NCBI GenBank assembly: GCA_002483465.1
Contig: DLHX01000010.1
Span: 1 to 64,000 of the forward strand
DNA: 64,000 nt
From: Micavibrio sp. UBA7657
GTDB taxonomy: Bacteria > Pseudomonadota > Alphaproteobacteria > Micavibrionales > Micavibrionaceae
Direction: 5' to 3'
This document shows, piece by piece, positions 29,461-38,446 of this stretch. The translations under genes and the position numbers were made by a program. The notes below the pieces were generated by a model. That model was not told where the DNA came from and did no database searches. It saw only the letters and a program-made list of their open reading frames with translations. Position 1 is the first letter of the stretch; the number at the start of each line of letters is the position of its first letter.

Positions 29461-30117
29461 ATGAAATTCTTCGTCGACACCGCCGATATCAACGAGATCA
29501 GGGATCTCGCCTCGACAGGCCTGCTGGACGGCGTGACGACAAACCCCTCGCTCATCGCCAAATCAGGCAAGCAGTTCATTCCGCTGATTGAGGAAATTTG
29601 CGGCGTCGTCAAAGGCCCGGTCAGCGCCGAAGTCGCCGCCACCGATTATCCGACCATGATCAAGGAAGGCAAGAAACTCGCCGCCATCGCCGACAACGTC
29701 GCGGTGAAGGTTCCGCTCACGCCCGATGGTTTGAAAGTCTGTAAAGAACTCACCGACGCAGGCACCATGGTCAACGTGACGCTATGCTTTTCCCCCGCGC
29801 AGGCGATTTTAGCCGCCAAAGCAGGCGCGACATTCGTTTCGCCCTTCGTCGGGCGTCTGGATGACATCGGCGAGGACGGCCTCACCCTCATCCAGGACAT
29901 CGTCACCATCTACAGCAACTACGATTATTTCGACACGCAGGTCCTCGTCGCCTCGGTCCGCAACCCGGGCCACATCATCGAATCGGCGAAGATGGGTGCC
30001 CATGTCGCCACCTGCCCGCCGGACACGATCCGGATGCTGTACAAGCATCCCCTGACCGATAAAGGCCTCGCAGCCTTTGTTGAAGACTGGAAAAAAACGG
30101 GCCAGTCCATCCTGTAG
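29461..30117 (+). CDS. fsa: fructose-6-phosphate aldolase / small transaldolase
   Basis: It belongs to the 220-residue FSA/TalC-type aldolases, which interconvert fructose-6-phosphate with dihydroxyacetone and glyceraldehyde-3-phosphate, or act as transaldolase. The N-terminus [20 protein letters not shown] and [13 protein letters not shown] are family signatures, and the Schiff-base lysine is K83 in [14 protein letters not shown] and true transaldolase activity cannot be told apart from this sequence. It lies 34 bases downstream of the methyltransferase. Confidence 0.92.
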   Translation: MKFFVDTADINEIRDLASTGLLDGVTTNPSLIAKSGKQFIPLIEEICGVVKGPVSAEVAATDYPTMIKEGKKLAAIADNVAVKVPLTPDGLKVCKELTDAGTMVNVTLCFSPAQAILAAKAGATFVSPFVGRLDDIGEDGLTLIQDIVTIYSNYDYFDTQVLVASVRNPGHIIESAKMGAHVATCPPDTIRMLYKHPLTDKGLAAFVEDWKKTGQSIL

Positions 30118-30135
30118 ACCACTCCTACAGCTTTG

Positions 30136-30164
30136 TTGACATAAGGCGATTCTCTCCTTAAAAA
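30136..30164 (+). promoter_or_regulatory. candidate promoter for the three-gene unknown cluster
   Basis: TTGACA, 17-base spacer, TAAAAA, followed by AGGGAG as ribosome site for the gene at 30199. The -35 is perfect and the -10 weak. Confidence 0.5.
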
Positions 30165-30198
30165 AGGAAAAAAGAAAAACTTAACAGGGAGAATTAAC

Positions 30199-30516
30199 AT
30201 GGCAAATGTTATAGATGCCGATGATGTTGTAACCGTAACACCGAATTCGACCATCGGAAAAACTGACAAGTTTCAAGGCTGGGGAGAAACTACAGAAACT
30301 AAAGGCATTTACGTCCAAGCCTTCATTTCCACGACCCTGCATGGGTACCCTCCAAATATGCAGCAAAAAAGCGAGTTGGACGCCCTCAGAGTTTTCGAAA
30401 ATTTAAAACTGATCTTCGATTCCAAGGCGGCAGACAGACCTGCTTTAACGCAAGAACAAAGAACTGTCATTAAATCAGTTCTGGGCAACCATGCCCATCT
30501 CACTGCTCATTTGTAA
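30199..30516 (+). CDS. small hypothetical protein, 105 aa
   Basis: Unknown. It starts MANVIDADDVVTVTPNSTIG after an AGGGAG ribosome site. An N-terminal beta-rich half (FQGWGETTETKGIYVQAFIS) is followed by a helical half (LDALRVFENLKLIFDSK). It has no signal or membrane segment. It is the first of three adjacent small genes on the same strand; the second also has a GW-containing beta segment near its start. Confidence 0.6.
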   Translation: MANVIDADDVVTVTPNSTIGKTDKFQGWGETTETKGIYVQAFISTTLHGYPPNMQQKSELDALRVFENLKLIFDSKAADRPALTQEQRTVIKSVLGNHAHLTAHL

Positions 30517-30534
30517 TTTAAGCGAGGTCATCAC

Positions 30535-30948
30535 ATGACACAGGCATTGACACAAACTTTATCCTCTCAATTCGAAGCAAAAACGGAAACCCGCACTTAT
30601 CATGGCTGGGAGGGTGACCGATACACCGGTAAACTGAAAAGCACAGACGGAACAATCTATTCTTTTTCAGTTGTCACAGACATTGATTTCCTGAAATACA
30701 TGCGCTCTTTTACTAACCGCCTGAAGCACGCATACATGGACGACGCTTCAGGGATTCACCAGCTCAGAGTTTCAACCAATGGCGCAGGCGAAGACAAGGG
30801 AAGAGATATGCTGTGCTTTTTTGATGGCGGATGGCTGGTCGGGAAAAAACCCGAAACAGCAGAACATCATGCAATTATTGAAACGCTCATAAGCGCCTTT
30901 CCCCGGCCCGCGCCGCGCCCGACTATAGCGGCAGCCCCTAAACTCTAA
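30535..30948 (+). CDS. small hypothetical protein, 137 aa
   Basis: Unknown. The order of features is a GWE motif (YHGWEGDRYTGKLKS), beta strands, the element PETAEHHAIIETLISAF, and a Pro/Ala tail ending APKL. The next gene repeats this order (SWESKSKTITGTL, PETAEIKAAMMWDIF, tail ending AAKL), so the two are probably distant paralogs. It is soluble, with no signal peptide. It starts 18 bases after the 105-aa gene ends. Confidence 0.65.
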   Translation: MTQALTQTLSSQFEAKTETRTYHGWEGDRYTGKLKSTDGTIYSFSVVTDIDFLKYMRSFTNRLKHAYMDDASGIHQLRVSTNGAGEDKGRDMLCFFDGGWLVGKKPETAEHHAIIETLISAFPRPAPRPTIAAAPKL

Positions 30949-30959
30949 GGGAAAATTGC

Positions 30960-31427
30960 ATGACCCAGGAACCTGAATCAATTCCTCAAGCCACACCCCC
31001 TTCACGGGTCACGCCGTCTTTCACCGTAATAGTTGAAAAACAGGATTTCGTAAGCTGGGAGTCGAAATCAAAAACCATCACCGGCACACTCGGGAACGGT
31101 AAGCCGACGCACGTATTCAAGATCATGGCCAACAAGACTTTCCCCGGCTCTTTAAGCCACGCGAAAAGCCCTACTCCTGAAGACACAGGAATGGTCATGC
31201 TGATGGTTCATAAATTAAAAGAAGATGGCACCCCGGGCACGCTGGTTCTCGGATGGGAAAAAAGCGCTGCGGCCTCTCCGGTCACCGACACGCCCGAGAC
31301 GGCAGAAATCAAGGCAGCGATGATGTGGGATATATTTACTGAATTCGGTTACAACCCCTCCGAACCACTGCCTGAAAAAAAACCGCAAGTCACTGAAGAA
31401 AACGCAGAACCGGCCGCTAAATTGTGA
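30960..31427 (+). CDS. small hypothetical protein, 155 aa
   Basis: Unknown. It is probably a diverged paralog of the preceding gene, with the same strand-turn-strand start after W-E, the same PETAE helix, and a similar AKL end. It has a proline-rich N-terminal arm (PESIPQATPPSRVTPS) and a Pro/Glu-rich tail. It lies 11 bases after the previous gene and 12 before the DUF484 gene, so it may be co-transcribed with DUF484-xerC. Confidence 0.65.
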   Translation: MTQEPESIPQATPPSRVTPSFTVIVEKQDFVSWESKSKTITGTLGNGKPTHVFKIMANKTFPGSLSHAKSPTPEDTGMVMLMVHKLKEDGTPGTLVLGWEKSAAASPVTDTPETAEIKAAMMWDIFTEFGYNPSEPLPEKKPQVTEENAEPAAKL

Positions 31428-31439
31428 TAAACTCCGGGG

Positions 31440-32150
31440 ATGAGTGAATCGAATTTATCCACTGCCCCGGAAGCCCCCATGAACGCAGACGATATCATCG
31501 AGTATCTGCGCAAGAACCCGAAATTCCTCCAGCAGAACCCCGAGGCGATGGACCTGCTCGTCCCGCCGAAAACCGAAGCGGGCAAGGGCGTCGCCGACTT
31601 CCAGAATTACATGATCCAGCGCCTGAAGGCCGACAAGGAACAGGTCATCACCACGACGCGCGAGATCGTCGAGAACAGCCGCGCCAACATGAACAACCAG
31701 CAGCGCGTGCACAAGGCCGTGCTCCGCCTGCTCGAGTCGAACAATTTTGAAGACTTCATCCAGAGCATCACGATGGACCTCGCGACCATTCTCGATGTCG
31801 ACATCGCCGTGTTTGTCGTTGAATCGAATGGCAACGAAATTCCGCACATCCACACTTCGGGCGTGCGCGTCATCCCGCCCGGCACAGTCGATAAATGGAT
31901 GGGAGAAAAGAACGTGATGTTGCAGGATAATATTTCAGGCATCGAGGCGATTTACGGCGGCGGTGCGGCGCTGGTGAAATCCCAGATTCTCCTGCGCGTC
32001 GATATCTCCATGAACACACCGCCCGCCATTCTCGCCTTCGGCAGCCGCGATGCGGGCATGTTCCAGGAGGGCCAGGCGACCGACCAGGTTTTATTCCTCG
32101 CCCGCGTGATCGAACGGTGCTTCCGCTCATGGCTGAATCTGCCCATATAA
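31440..32150 (+). CDS. DUF484 family protein
   Basis: DUF484 proteins are GAF-like cytoplasmic proteins of unknown role, commonly encoded just before xerC, as here. The N-terminal helical segment (ADDIIEYLRKNPKFLQQNPEAM) and a GAF-like C-terminal half (ILDVDIAVFVVES, ILAFGSRDAGMFQEGQATD) fit the family. A coiled coil lies around residues 60-100. The stop is inside the xerC coding region (22-base overlap), which suggests coupled translation. Confidence 0.85.
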   Translation: MSESNLSTAPEAPMNADDIIEYLRKNPKFLQQNPEAMDLLVPPKTEAGKGVADFQNYMIQRLKADKEQVITTTREIVENSRANMNNQQRVHKAVLRLLESNNFEDFIQSITMDLATILDVDIAVFVVESNGNEIPHIHTSGVRVIPPGTVDKWMGEKNVMLQDNISGIEAIYGGGAALVKSQILLRVDISMNTPPAILAFGSRDAGMFQEGQATDQVLFLARVIERCFRSWLNLPI

Positions 32151-33082
32151 AAAACGACGTTATCATTCTCTGCGCGCCTGATCTTCAGAAGCAATTGCAG
32201 GACTGGCAGACCTATCTCAAATCCGAGAAAAATGTTTCGCGCCACACGCTCCGCGCCTATGCGGGCGACATCACGCATTTCCTGAAATTCATGAATGGCC
32301 ATATCGGCAAGCCGGTTTCGATTGGTGATTTATCGGATGCAGGCATCCGCGAATTTCGTGCGTGGCTTTCCCGCAAGGCGATGGACGGCACATCGAATGC
32401 CTCGCGTGCACGCTCGCTCTCGGGCGTCAAAAATTTCCTGAGCTGGCTGGATAAACACGGCGTCATGCACAACGCGGCGATTGAATCGCTGCGCTCGCCG
32501 AAACTGCCACATAAAATTCCGAGACCGCTGCACGAGATTCAGGCGCGGAATGTTCTGGAATCCGCGCAGGATCTCGCGAAAGAGGATTGGGTCGGGCGGC
32601 GCGACCGCGCGCTATTTACGCTGCTCTATGGTTGCGGCCTCCGTATCGACGAAGCGCTCTCGCTCAACCTCGGCGACATGCCCCGCGACGGTTATCTGCG
32701 CGTGACAGGTAAGGGCCGCAAGGAACGGCAGGTACCGGTCATCGAGATTGTCGAAAAAAATCTGGGGCTTTATCTCGAATCCTGCCCTTTCCCGCCGGAG
32801 GATGGCCGCGCGATTTTCCTCGGCACCAAGGGCGAGCGCTTAAACCAGGGCGTCGCACAGAAAGCCATGCGAAATCTCCGTACAACGCTCGGATTACCCG
32901 AGAACGCAACGCCGCACGCACTGCGCCACAGCTTCGCCACGCATTTACTGCAGAACGGTGCTAATTTAAGGGAAATCCAGGAACTGCTCGGCCATGCATC
33001 GCTCAGCACGACGCAACGTTACACCGAAATCAACGCGGAAGAATTGCTGAAAATCTACCGGGCTTCGCACCCAAGGGCTTAA
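32129..33082 (+). CDS. xerC: tyrosine recombinase XerC
   Basis: With XerD it resolves chromosome dimers at dif. The N-terminal SAM-like core-binding domain (YLKSEKNVSRHTLRAYAGD) is followed by the catalytic domain. The catalytic residues are Arg in YGCGLRIDEALS, HALRHSFATHLL (His-x-x-Arg), His in LLGHASLSTTQRY, and the nucleophilic Tyr at the end of that motif. I chose ATG 32129 (MAESAHIKND); ATG 32117 is also in frame. XerC rather than XerD is inferred from the DUF484 neighbour. Confidence 0.9.
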   Translation: MAESAHIKNDVIILCAPDLQKQLQDWQTYLKSEKNVSRHTLRAYAGDITHFLKFMNGHIGKPVSIGDLSDAGIREFRAWLSRKAMDGTSNASRARSLSGVKNFLSWLDKHGVMHNAAIESLRSPKLPHKIPRPLHEIQARNVLESAQDLAKEDWVGRRDRALFTLLYGCGLRIDEALSLNLGDMPRDGYLRVTGKGRKERQVPVIEIVEKNLGLYLESCPFPPEDGRAIFLGTKGERLNQGVAQKAMRNLRTTLGLPENATPHALRHSFATHLLQNGANLREIQELLGHASLSTTQRYTEINAEELLKIYRASHPRA

Positions 33083-34470
33083 ATATGAATCGGCCGCTTG
33101 TGAACCGCGAGCGCAGCTTCCTTGACGACTTCCTCAAGCGTCGGGTGCGCGTGGCAGGTGCGGGCGATATCTTCCGCCGTTAGATCGGCCTCCATCGCCA
33201 GAACAATCTCGGCAATCAACGTACCCGCTTCCGGCCCGATAATATGCGCACCAAGCACGCGGTCGGTTTTCGCATCCGCCAGGATTTTCACGAAGCCATC
33301 AATCGCGCCCATCGCGCGCGCGCGGCCATTCGCCATGAATGGGAATTTCCCGGCGCGGTATTCAACGCCGTCTTTCTTGAGCTGCTCTTCCGTCCTGCCG
33401 ACGCTGGCAACTTCCGGGTGCGTGTAAACAACGCCCGGGATTTTATCGTAATCAATGTGGCCGCTCTGCCCCGCCAGCATTTCGGCGAGAATGACGCCCT
33501 CGTCTTCGGCCTTGTGGGCCAACATCGGGCCTTTAATAACATCGCCGATGGCGTAAATACCTTCAACCGAGGATTCAAAGAATTCATCAACTTCAACGCG
33601 CTTCCGCTCGTCCAGCTTCACGCCGACTTTCTCAAGGCCAAGCCCCTCGGTATAAGGCTTGCGGCCAATCGCCATCAGCACGATCTCGGCAGAGAGTTTT
33701 TCCGCCTTGCCACCCGCGGCGGGCTCGACCATAAGTTCGACGCCCCTTCCCATAGCCTTCGCCGCCGTAACCTTTGACGAGAGCTTGAATTCAATGCCCT
33801 GCTTTTTGAAAAGCTTCGCAGCTTCTTTGCGGAGCTCCTCATCCATACCGGGCAGGATGTTGTCGAGGAATTCAATAACAGTGACTTTCGCGCCGAGACG
33901 ACGCCACACCGTTCCCATTTCCAAACCAATGACACCGCCGCCGATGACGATCATCGTCTCCGGCACTTTTTCCAGCGTCAGCGCACCTGTGGAGGAGACG
34001 ATTTTTGTCTCATCGATCGTGATGCCGGGCAGAGAAATAACATCCGAACCCGTCGCAATAACGATATTGTCGCAGTCGTAAACCGCGCCGCCGACTTTGA
34101 CCTTGCCGGCCTCGACAATTTCGCCCGCGCCTTTCAGATGCGTGATCTTGTTTTTCTTGAGCAGGAATTCGATACCCTTGGTGTTTGAATTCACCACCTC
34201 GTCCTTGAACGCCATCATTTTTTTGAGATTGACGGACACACGCCCCACTTCAACGCCCATATCGGCGAAATGATGCTCGGCGGATTCAAATTTTTCCGAC
34301 GCGCTCAGCAATGCCTTCGATGGAATGCAGCCGATATTCAGGCACGTGCCTCCTAAAGTTTCGCGCTTTTCGGCAACGGCCACCTTCATCCCGAGCTGGG
34401 CGCAGCGTATTGCGCACACATAACCGCCGGGACCGGCCCCGATCACGATGACATCGAATTTTTCTGACAT
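33079..34470 (-). CDS. lpdA: dihydrolipoyl dehydrogenase (E3)
   Basis: A flavoprotein that reoxidises dihydrolipoamide in 2-oxoacid dehydrogenase complexes. The FAD-binding start is IVIGAGPGGYVCAIR, the redox disulfide is in GGTCLNIGCIPSK, the NAD-binding motif is VIGGGVIGLEMGTVW, and the C-terminal active site is CHAHPTLEEVVKEAA. It is 463 aa, normal. In most alphaproteobacteria it directly follows sucB. Here it is about 4.4 kb away on the same strand with unrelated genes in between. Confidence 0.95.
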   Translation of the reverse strand: MSEKFDVIVIGAGPGGYVCAIRCAQLGMKVAVAEKRETLGGTCLNIGCIPSKALLSASEKFESAEHHFADMGVEVGRVSVNLKKMMAFKDEVVNSNTKGIEFLLKKNKITHLKGAGEIVEAGKVKVGGAVYDCDNIVIATGSDVISLPGITIDETKIVSSTGALTLEKVPETMIVIGGGVIGLEMGTVWRRLGAKVTVIEFLDNILPGMDEELRKEAAKLFKKQGIEFKLSSKVTAAKAMGRGVELMVEPAAGGKAEKLSAEIVLMAIGRKPYTEGLGLEKVGVKLDERKRVEVDEFFESSVEGIYAIGDVIKGPMLAHKAEDEGVILAEMLAGQSGHIDYDKIPGVVYTHPEVASVGRTEEQLKKDGVEYRAGKFPFMANGRARAMGAIDGFVKILADAKTDRVLGAHIIGPEAGTLIAEIVLAMEADLTAEDIARTCHAHPTLEEVVKEAALAVHKRPIHI

Positions 34471-34558
34471 GATTTTCCCGCTGAAAGAGGAGTTTAAAGG
34501 CCCTTCTTATTTAGCGCAAACGGGGCCCTCAGGCAATATGCGGAAACGTTATATAAGG

Positions 34559-36778
34559 CTATATATTGTATTCGGGCAGCATGGCTGCGGCTTGCGCATA
34601 ATAAGATTTATAAAGATTTGCAGTCTCAAATTTCGCGCCGTCCATATCCGGCACAACAATCAAGTGTTCCCTGAGGGGTTTCGGGCAAATCGCCAGCCAC
34701 GGATCCATAAGGCTTACCGAGCGGTCGGAAGCACCCGGCTGGCGGGGATTAACGATAATCATTTTCTTGCCGTGCACGAGCGGGTCATTGGCCATGACCA
34801 GCCTGAGAAAACGTGTGATCTCCTGGAAAGTGCCGGGCCCGCCTACGGTCGCGACAAGGACATGCGAACGGAAAAGATTGCGCATACGCCTGTCGAAATC
34901 GGGCTCGACCTTCAGAAATTTATTGACCAGCCGCCCGCTCGCGGCTTGCCTCTTCATATCCGGAAGATCAAGACGTGCGCCTTCAAATTGCAGCGTTCGC
35001 AGCATCTGGATTGCTGACAAATGAGCGCGCCATGCAAGGCCCGGCCTCTCCTCCATCCATTGCAACGCGCCGTCGGCGCCGGCCCCCATGATTCCATAGC
35101 GTCCGCCGCCAGTGCGGAAATGCCACCCTTTTGAAACCACCCAATATCCAAAATCAAAGGCCTCATCCGTATAGGCCGCAGCGCGCGTAGTGCCTGAGCC
35201 AAGCAGCACGACCTCGAACATATTTTTTGCATCAGATCCGAATGCCTCGGCCTCATACTGCTCGAGAGGCGCTTTTCCGCGGATTTTATCCATCTGCGCC
35301 TTCAGGAACGGCGCAAGCGCAGGATCATCCGGCTCGAAAGAATCGTAAATGAAGCGCTGCTCCTGCTTCATCATCCCTTTCTCATAGAAAAAGCGCAGTA
35401 GCAACATGTGCTTCAGCCATGGGTCTTCCACCGGATTTATATCCCGCAGAAAATCGATGAAATAATTTTCGACATTGGGATCATTCCAGTCCAGATCGCC
35501 GTTCTGTTTGCCCCGGTAAGTAATCGCTCTTTTTCTGTTTAGTACCGCCCAGGGCGTGTTCTCGAATGCCGGGGCGCGCACCTGCTTGTTGACGGCAAGG
35601 CTGAAAAAGAGATCGGAGATATCAGGAAAAAAACGATCCCAGTTGTTTGTAATCTTCGTATCATGAGGCCCGAGAATAACGGCATCAGCTTCGGACGTAA
35701 GCCTTTCATAAACGCCATGCTGCATGGAATCATAAGACCTTGTATCTTCCCGCCAGTCCTCCAGCATCGAATTTCCGCCTTTTTCACGGACATGTGCTTT
35801 GAGAATATTATGTTGTGTCACGAAACTATAAGGCGGCTTTTTAAAAGCAACGGCATTGAACCCGTTTACATGGATGCTGGTTTTTGCCGGAATTTGCGCA
35901 TGCTTCACGAATTCACGCAGCGCGGCAGCCTCGCCGCTGTAATGCGTCATGTAGGCTTCCTCATATTCCGCGCGCGTTTTCCCCCGGTATATGTCCGGCA
36001 CGGCATCATCGTCGGCTTGCGTGAAATGGAAAGACGTCAGCACCTCATCATCAAAAGGCACCGGAACGGTGATGAATTTAATGGGGGCGGCGGCTTCAAA
36101 AGAAAAAATTTGCACGTCCTCGCGGCGCGGCATCAACTTGAAAAACAGGTATGTCTGGTGATCGTAGCCGGTCAGATCGACTGTTTCGCCCGCTTTTTCC
36201 TTTCTGCGTTTCATGGCATCAAGCGCAGAGAAGAAACGAATAAAACCGCCCTGCGCGTCAACAACAGGGAAAAATTCAACACCGGGCCATGGGCCCTTGC
36301 CGCGCTGCGAGAGGCAATCTGCGAATTCCGGCTCCTGCGAATAATCTGTATTGAAATAAGCGCCGCAATCATTCACGCAGTAAATGTTTTTGTTTGGGTC
36401 GTATCCATGCCTGCGCATATTGGCAGCGACATTTGGATAGCCAAGATCGTCCACGCGGTTGAGAAGTGCCTCGGCTTTTTCATAGGCATTGCCGATAAAG
36501 CTTTCGCTCTTTTCATCCGCGGCAAGAAACCAGTGCACGACGGGTATGGGATCGCGCATCTCGATATCGGCGTTAAGGCCGGTGAATATCTTTTCCGCAA
36601 CAAACGGCTTTTTAGGCTGGGTTGAGGTGTAAGACACGGACCCGCCGGGACCCAGCACCAGCCCGGGATGTTCGCGCGTCAGCTTCGTACCCATCAGGTC
36701 GGTGTATAAAGGTCTGCTTTTAGCCTCAAGCAGGTGCTCTATAGGCCATACACGGGAGAGTAATTTCATTTCAGGCAC
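34559..36778 (-). CDS. 739-aa protein with unknown N-terminal region and C-terminal LOG-type domain
   Basis: Residues about 520-739 form a LOG-like Rossmann domain: VVLLGSGTTRAAAY at the first strand, FRTGGGRYGIMGAGADGA (about 555-571) and TVGGPGTFQEITRFL (about 644-658). These correspond to the GGGxxGxMG and PGGxGTxxE motifs of nucleotide 5'-monophosphate glycosidases, although the arginine/glutamate details differ. The first 500 residues match nothing I know. They contain an extra strand ADAVILGPHDTK that could be a second Rossmann-type element, and many aromatic residues. The gene is divergent from a deaminase-like gene across a 137-base AT-rich region with repeats, so a joint role in nucleotide breakdown is plausible. 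Confidence 0.65.
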   Translation of the reverse strand: MPEMKLLSRVWPIEHLLEAKSRPLYTDLMGTKLTREHPGLVLGPGGSVSYTSTQPKKPFVAEKIFTGLNADIEMRDPIPVVHWFLAADEKSESFIGNAYEKAEALLNRVDDLGYPNVAANMRRHGYDPNKNIYCVNDCGAYFNTDYSQEPEFADCLSQRGKGPWPGVEFFPVVDAQGGFIRFFSALDAMKRRKEKAGETVDLTGYDHQTYLFFKLMPRREDVQIFSFEAAAPIKFITVPVPFDDEVLTSFHFTQADDDAVPDIYRGKTRAEYEEAYMTHYSGEAAALREFVKHAQIPAKTSIHVNGFNAVAFKKPPYSFVTQHNILKAHVREKGGNSMLEDWREDTRSYDSMQHGVYERLTSEADAVILGPHDTKITNNWDRFFPDISDLFFSLAVNKQVRAPAFENTPWAVLNRKRAITYRGKQNGDLDWNDPNVENYFIDFLRDINPVEDPWLKHMLLLRFFYEKGMMKQEQRFIYDSFEPDDPALAPFLKAQMDKIRGKAPLEQYEAEAFGSDAKNMFEVVLLGSGTTRAAAYTDEAFDFGYWVVSKGWHFRTGGGRYGIMGAGADGALQWMEERPGLAWRAHLSAIQMLRTLQFEGARLDLPDMKRQAASGRLVNKFLKVEPDFDRRMRNLFRSHVLVATVGGPGTFQEITRFLRLVMANDPLVHGKKMIIVNPRQPGASDRSVSLMDPWLAICPKPLREHLIVVPDMDGAKFETANLYKSYYAQAAAMLPEYNI

Positions 36779-36915
36779 AGCAACGCCCCTTTACCGCGAT
36801 AATTTTCTTATGAGTTTTGTCTTATAGACATACTTATGAAAATGCAATGTTTTTTTACCATTTTGCTTTATATGTTATTGATTAAAGGGTGAATTCCCGC
36901 CCGAAAGGCCCAGCA
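36779..36915. promoter_or_regulatory. divergent promoter region with repeated TTATGA elements and a palindrome
   Basis: This AT-rich stretch separates the LOG-fusion and deaminase genes. It has TTATGA at 36809 and 36834 with TTATAG between, and the 13-base palindrome TGTCTTATAGACA at 36818-36830. Such symmetry is typical of an operator that controls both genes, but the regulator is not visible nearby. Confidence 0.45.
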
Positions 36916-37863
36916 ATGGACTATTCCGAATATGAATTGATGCAGAAGGCCGTCGACATCGTCGGCACCAGTGAGCATCCGACGAACAAGGTAGCGGCAA
37001 CGCTAGCATATAACTTCCCGGGGGAGCCTTCGTATACTCTCTCCTGCACCAATTACTGGCCTGAAGCGATTGCAGAAAAAATCGGCCGGGAAACGCGGAT
37101 CGGCAATGCCAGCGGCACGGTGCATGCGGAAACCGCTTGCCTGCTACATGCTTCACACACAAACGGTACGTCCCTCTATGTCACCGATGTGCCCTGCCCG
37201 AATTGCGTTAAGAACATGGCCGAGGCTGGTGTGCGCGCCCTCTATATCGATCATAAAGGTTTCACAAAAGATTTCGCCCTGCGCCGCGGCGGGCATTTCG
37301 AAAATATGTCACTGCGCATATGCGAAAAAGCGGGCATCGCCGTTTACAAAATTTTCCGCAAGGAAAAACGTATCGAAACCATATTGGAAATTCCGAAAGG
37401 ATTCAGCCCTGTCATTGAGAAGCCATCCTGCATCACTCTGATAATGGAAAAATCGTCACGGAAGAAATTTCTTGAGCTTGTTGAAGAGGAACAGAAATTC
37501 TATGAAGGCCAGCCCTTTGCGATGGCACTCGAAAAAATATGGGACAGGGGTAATATGATCTCTGCCGTGGCCCACCCCTGCCCCGGCTACACGTCCGAAA
37601 CGGTTGAACAAGGAGATGAAAAATACAGCGTCATTCTCCAGCCGATGACACGCGTAATTCTAAAAGCAAAGCGTCATTGTCTCGGCATCGACCCTGATTA
37701 CGTGTATTCCAGCCAGGTGCCCACCGCGCGCGAACTGGTGGACATGGTGGGCATGGGACTGACAAAACTGACCATCGGCGACCGGACAAAGTGCCGCGAT
37801 GCGGGCGGGTTGGAGGCCCTCGAACAGCTCGTAAATGCAGAAATTATAAAGATTATGCCATAA
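36916..37863 (+). CDS. tandem cytidine/deoxycytidylate deaminase-like protein, 315 aa
   Basis: The N-terminal domain has the zinc-dependent deaminase motifs HAETACLL (H70, E72) and PCPNC (93-97), the metal and proton-shuttle residues of CDA/dCMP deaminase-type enzymes. Residues about 200-315 repeat the same order of secondary structure: GNMISAVAHPCPGY, then YVYSSQVPTARELVDMVGMG, then LTIGDRTKCRD, with an ending like the first domain. The second zinc motif is lost (VPTARE in place of VPCPNC), so this copy is probably inactive and structural. The start at ATG 36916 has AAAGG 7 bases upstream; a GTG at 36889 is possible. It is divergent from the LOG-fusion gene. Confidence 0.75.
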   Translation: MDYSEYELMQKAVDIVGTSEHPTNKVAATLAYNFPGEPSYTLSCTNYWPEAIAEKIGRETRIGNASGTVHAETACLLHASHTNGTSLYVTDVPCPNCVKNMAEAGVRALYIDHKGFTKDFALRRGGHFENMSLRICEKAGIAVYKIFRKEKRIETILEIPKGFSPVIEKPSCITLIMEKSSRKKFLELVEEEQKFYEGQPFAMALEKIWDRGNMISAVAHPCPGYTSETVEQGDEKYSVILQPMTRVILKAKRHCLGIDPDYVYSSQVPTARELVDMVGMGLTKLTIGDRTKCRDAGGLEALEQLVNAEIIKIMP

Positions 37864-37878
37864 ATTAGTAATTTTTAA

Positions 37879-37908
37879 TTGACGTATTCAATTTTTCCAT
37901 CCTAATAT
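37879..37908 (+). promoter_or_regulatory. sigma70 promoter for the 151-aa gene
   Basis: TTGACG, 18-base spacer, TAATAT; transcription would begin near 37915, about 40 bases before the ATG. Confidence 0.7.
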
Positions 37909-37954
37909 TTCCCTTGGATAAACGAACGCGAAATTTTATTACCCAGGGAAAAAC

Positions 37955-38410
37955 ATGGGCGGCGAAACAAAACTCACAAACAGTGATCTTCATGTGGCGG
38001 TCAGCAGGCACATGCTGAGGCATTCGTTCTTGGCGGACCATCTCGAAGCAGGCAAGCAATTTTCTCCTGAAATGATTGCCAAGATGTGCGATGCCTACCG
38101 GCAATCAATGCAGTACGCGGAGCGCAATCCTGAAAACACATATGCGCGCGGTTTAGCATACAAAGTTTTAACCCGGACCATCGCCGTTGCCAACGCAGCC
38201 CTTGAGAAAAATTTACTTTCCCCCGAAGGCCGAAAAAATCTGGTGAGCGCTTTTGTTTCGCTCGATGATGACCAAATGGCTGAAATATGGGACCGCGCGA
38301 CGCCGTATGCTCACAATATGATGATCGACATTCGTGAATTTCTTTTTGAAGCCGAAAAAAGAGAAAGCGTTGAATCTGCAATCAGACCCGTTCCTCACGC
38401 GCAACTTTAA
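37955..38410 (+). CDS. hypothetical helical protein, 151 aa
   Basis: Not recognised. It begins MGGETKLTNSDLHVAVSRHM after CAGGGA, with a strong promoter upstream. It is nearly all predicted helix, soluble, rich in Met, Ala and charged residues (AEIWDRATPYAHNMMIDIREFL). The next gene on the same strand follows after 36 bases with its own ribosome site, so they probably share an mRNA. Confidence 0.65.
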   Translation: MGGETKLTNSDLHVAVSRHMLRHSFLADHLEAGKQFSPEMIAKMCDAYRQSMQYAERNPENTYARGLAYKVLTRTIAVANAALEKNLLSPEGRKNLVSAFVSLDDDQMAEIWDRATPYAHNMMIDIREFLFEAEKRESVESAIRPVPHAQL

Positions 38411-38446
38411 TTAACGCTGAAATAATTTAAACCAGAGAGGGAAACC

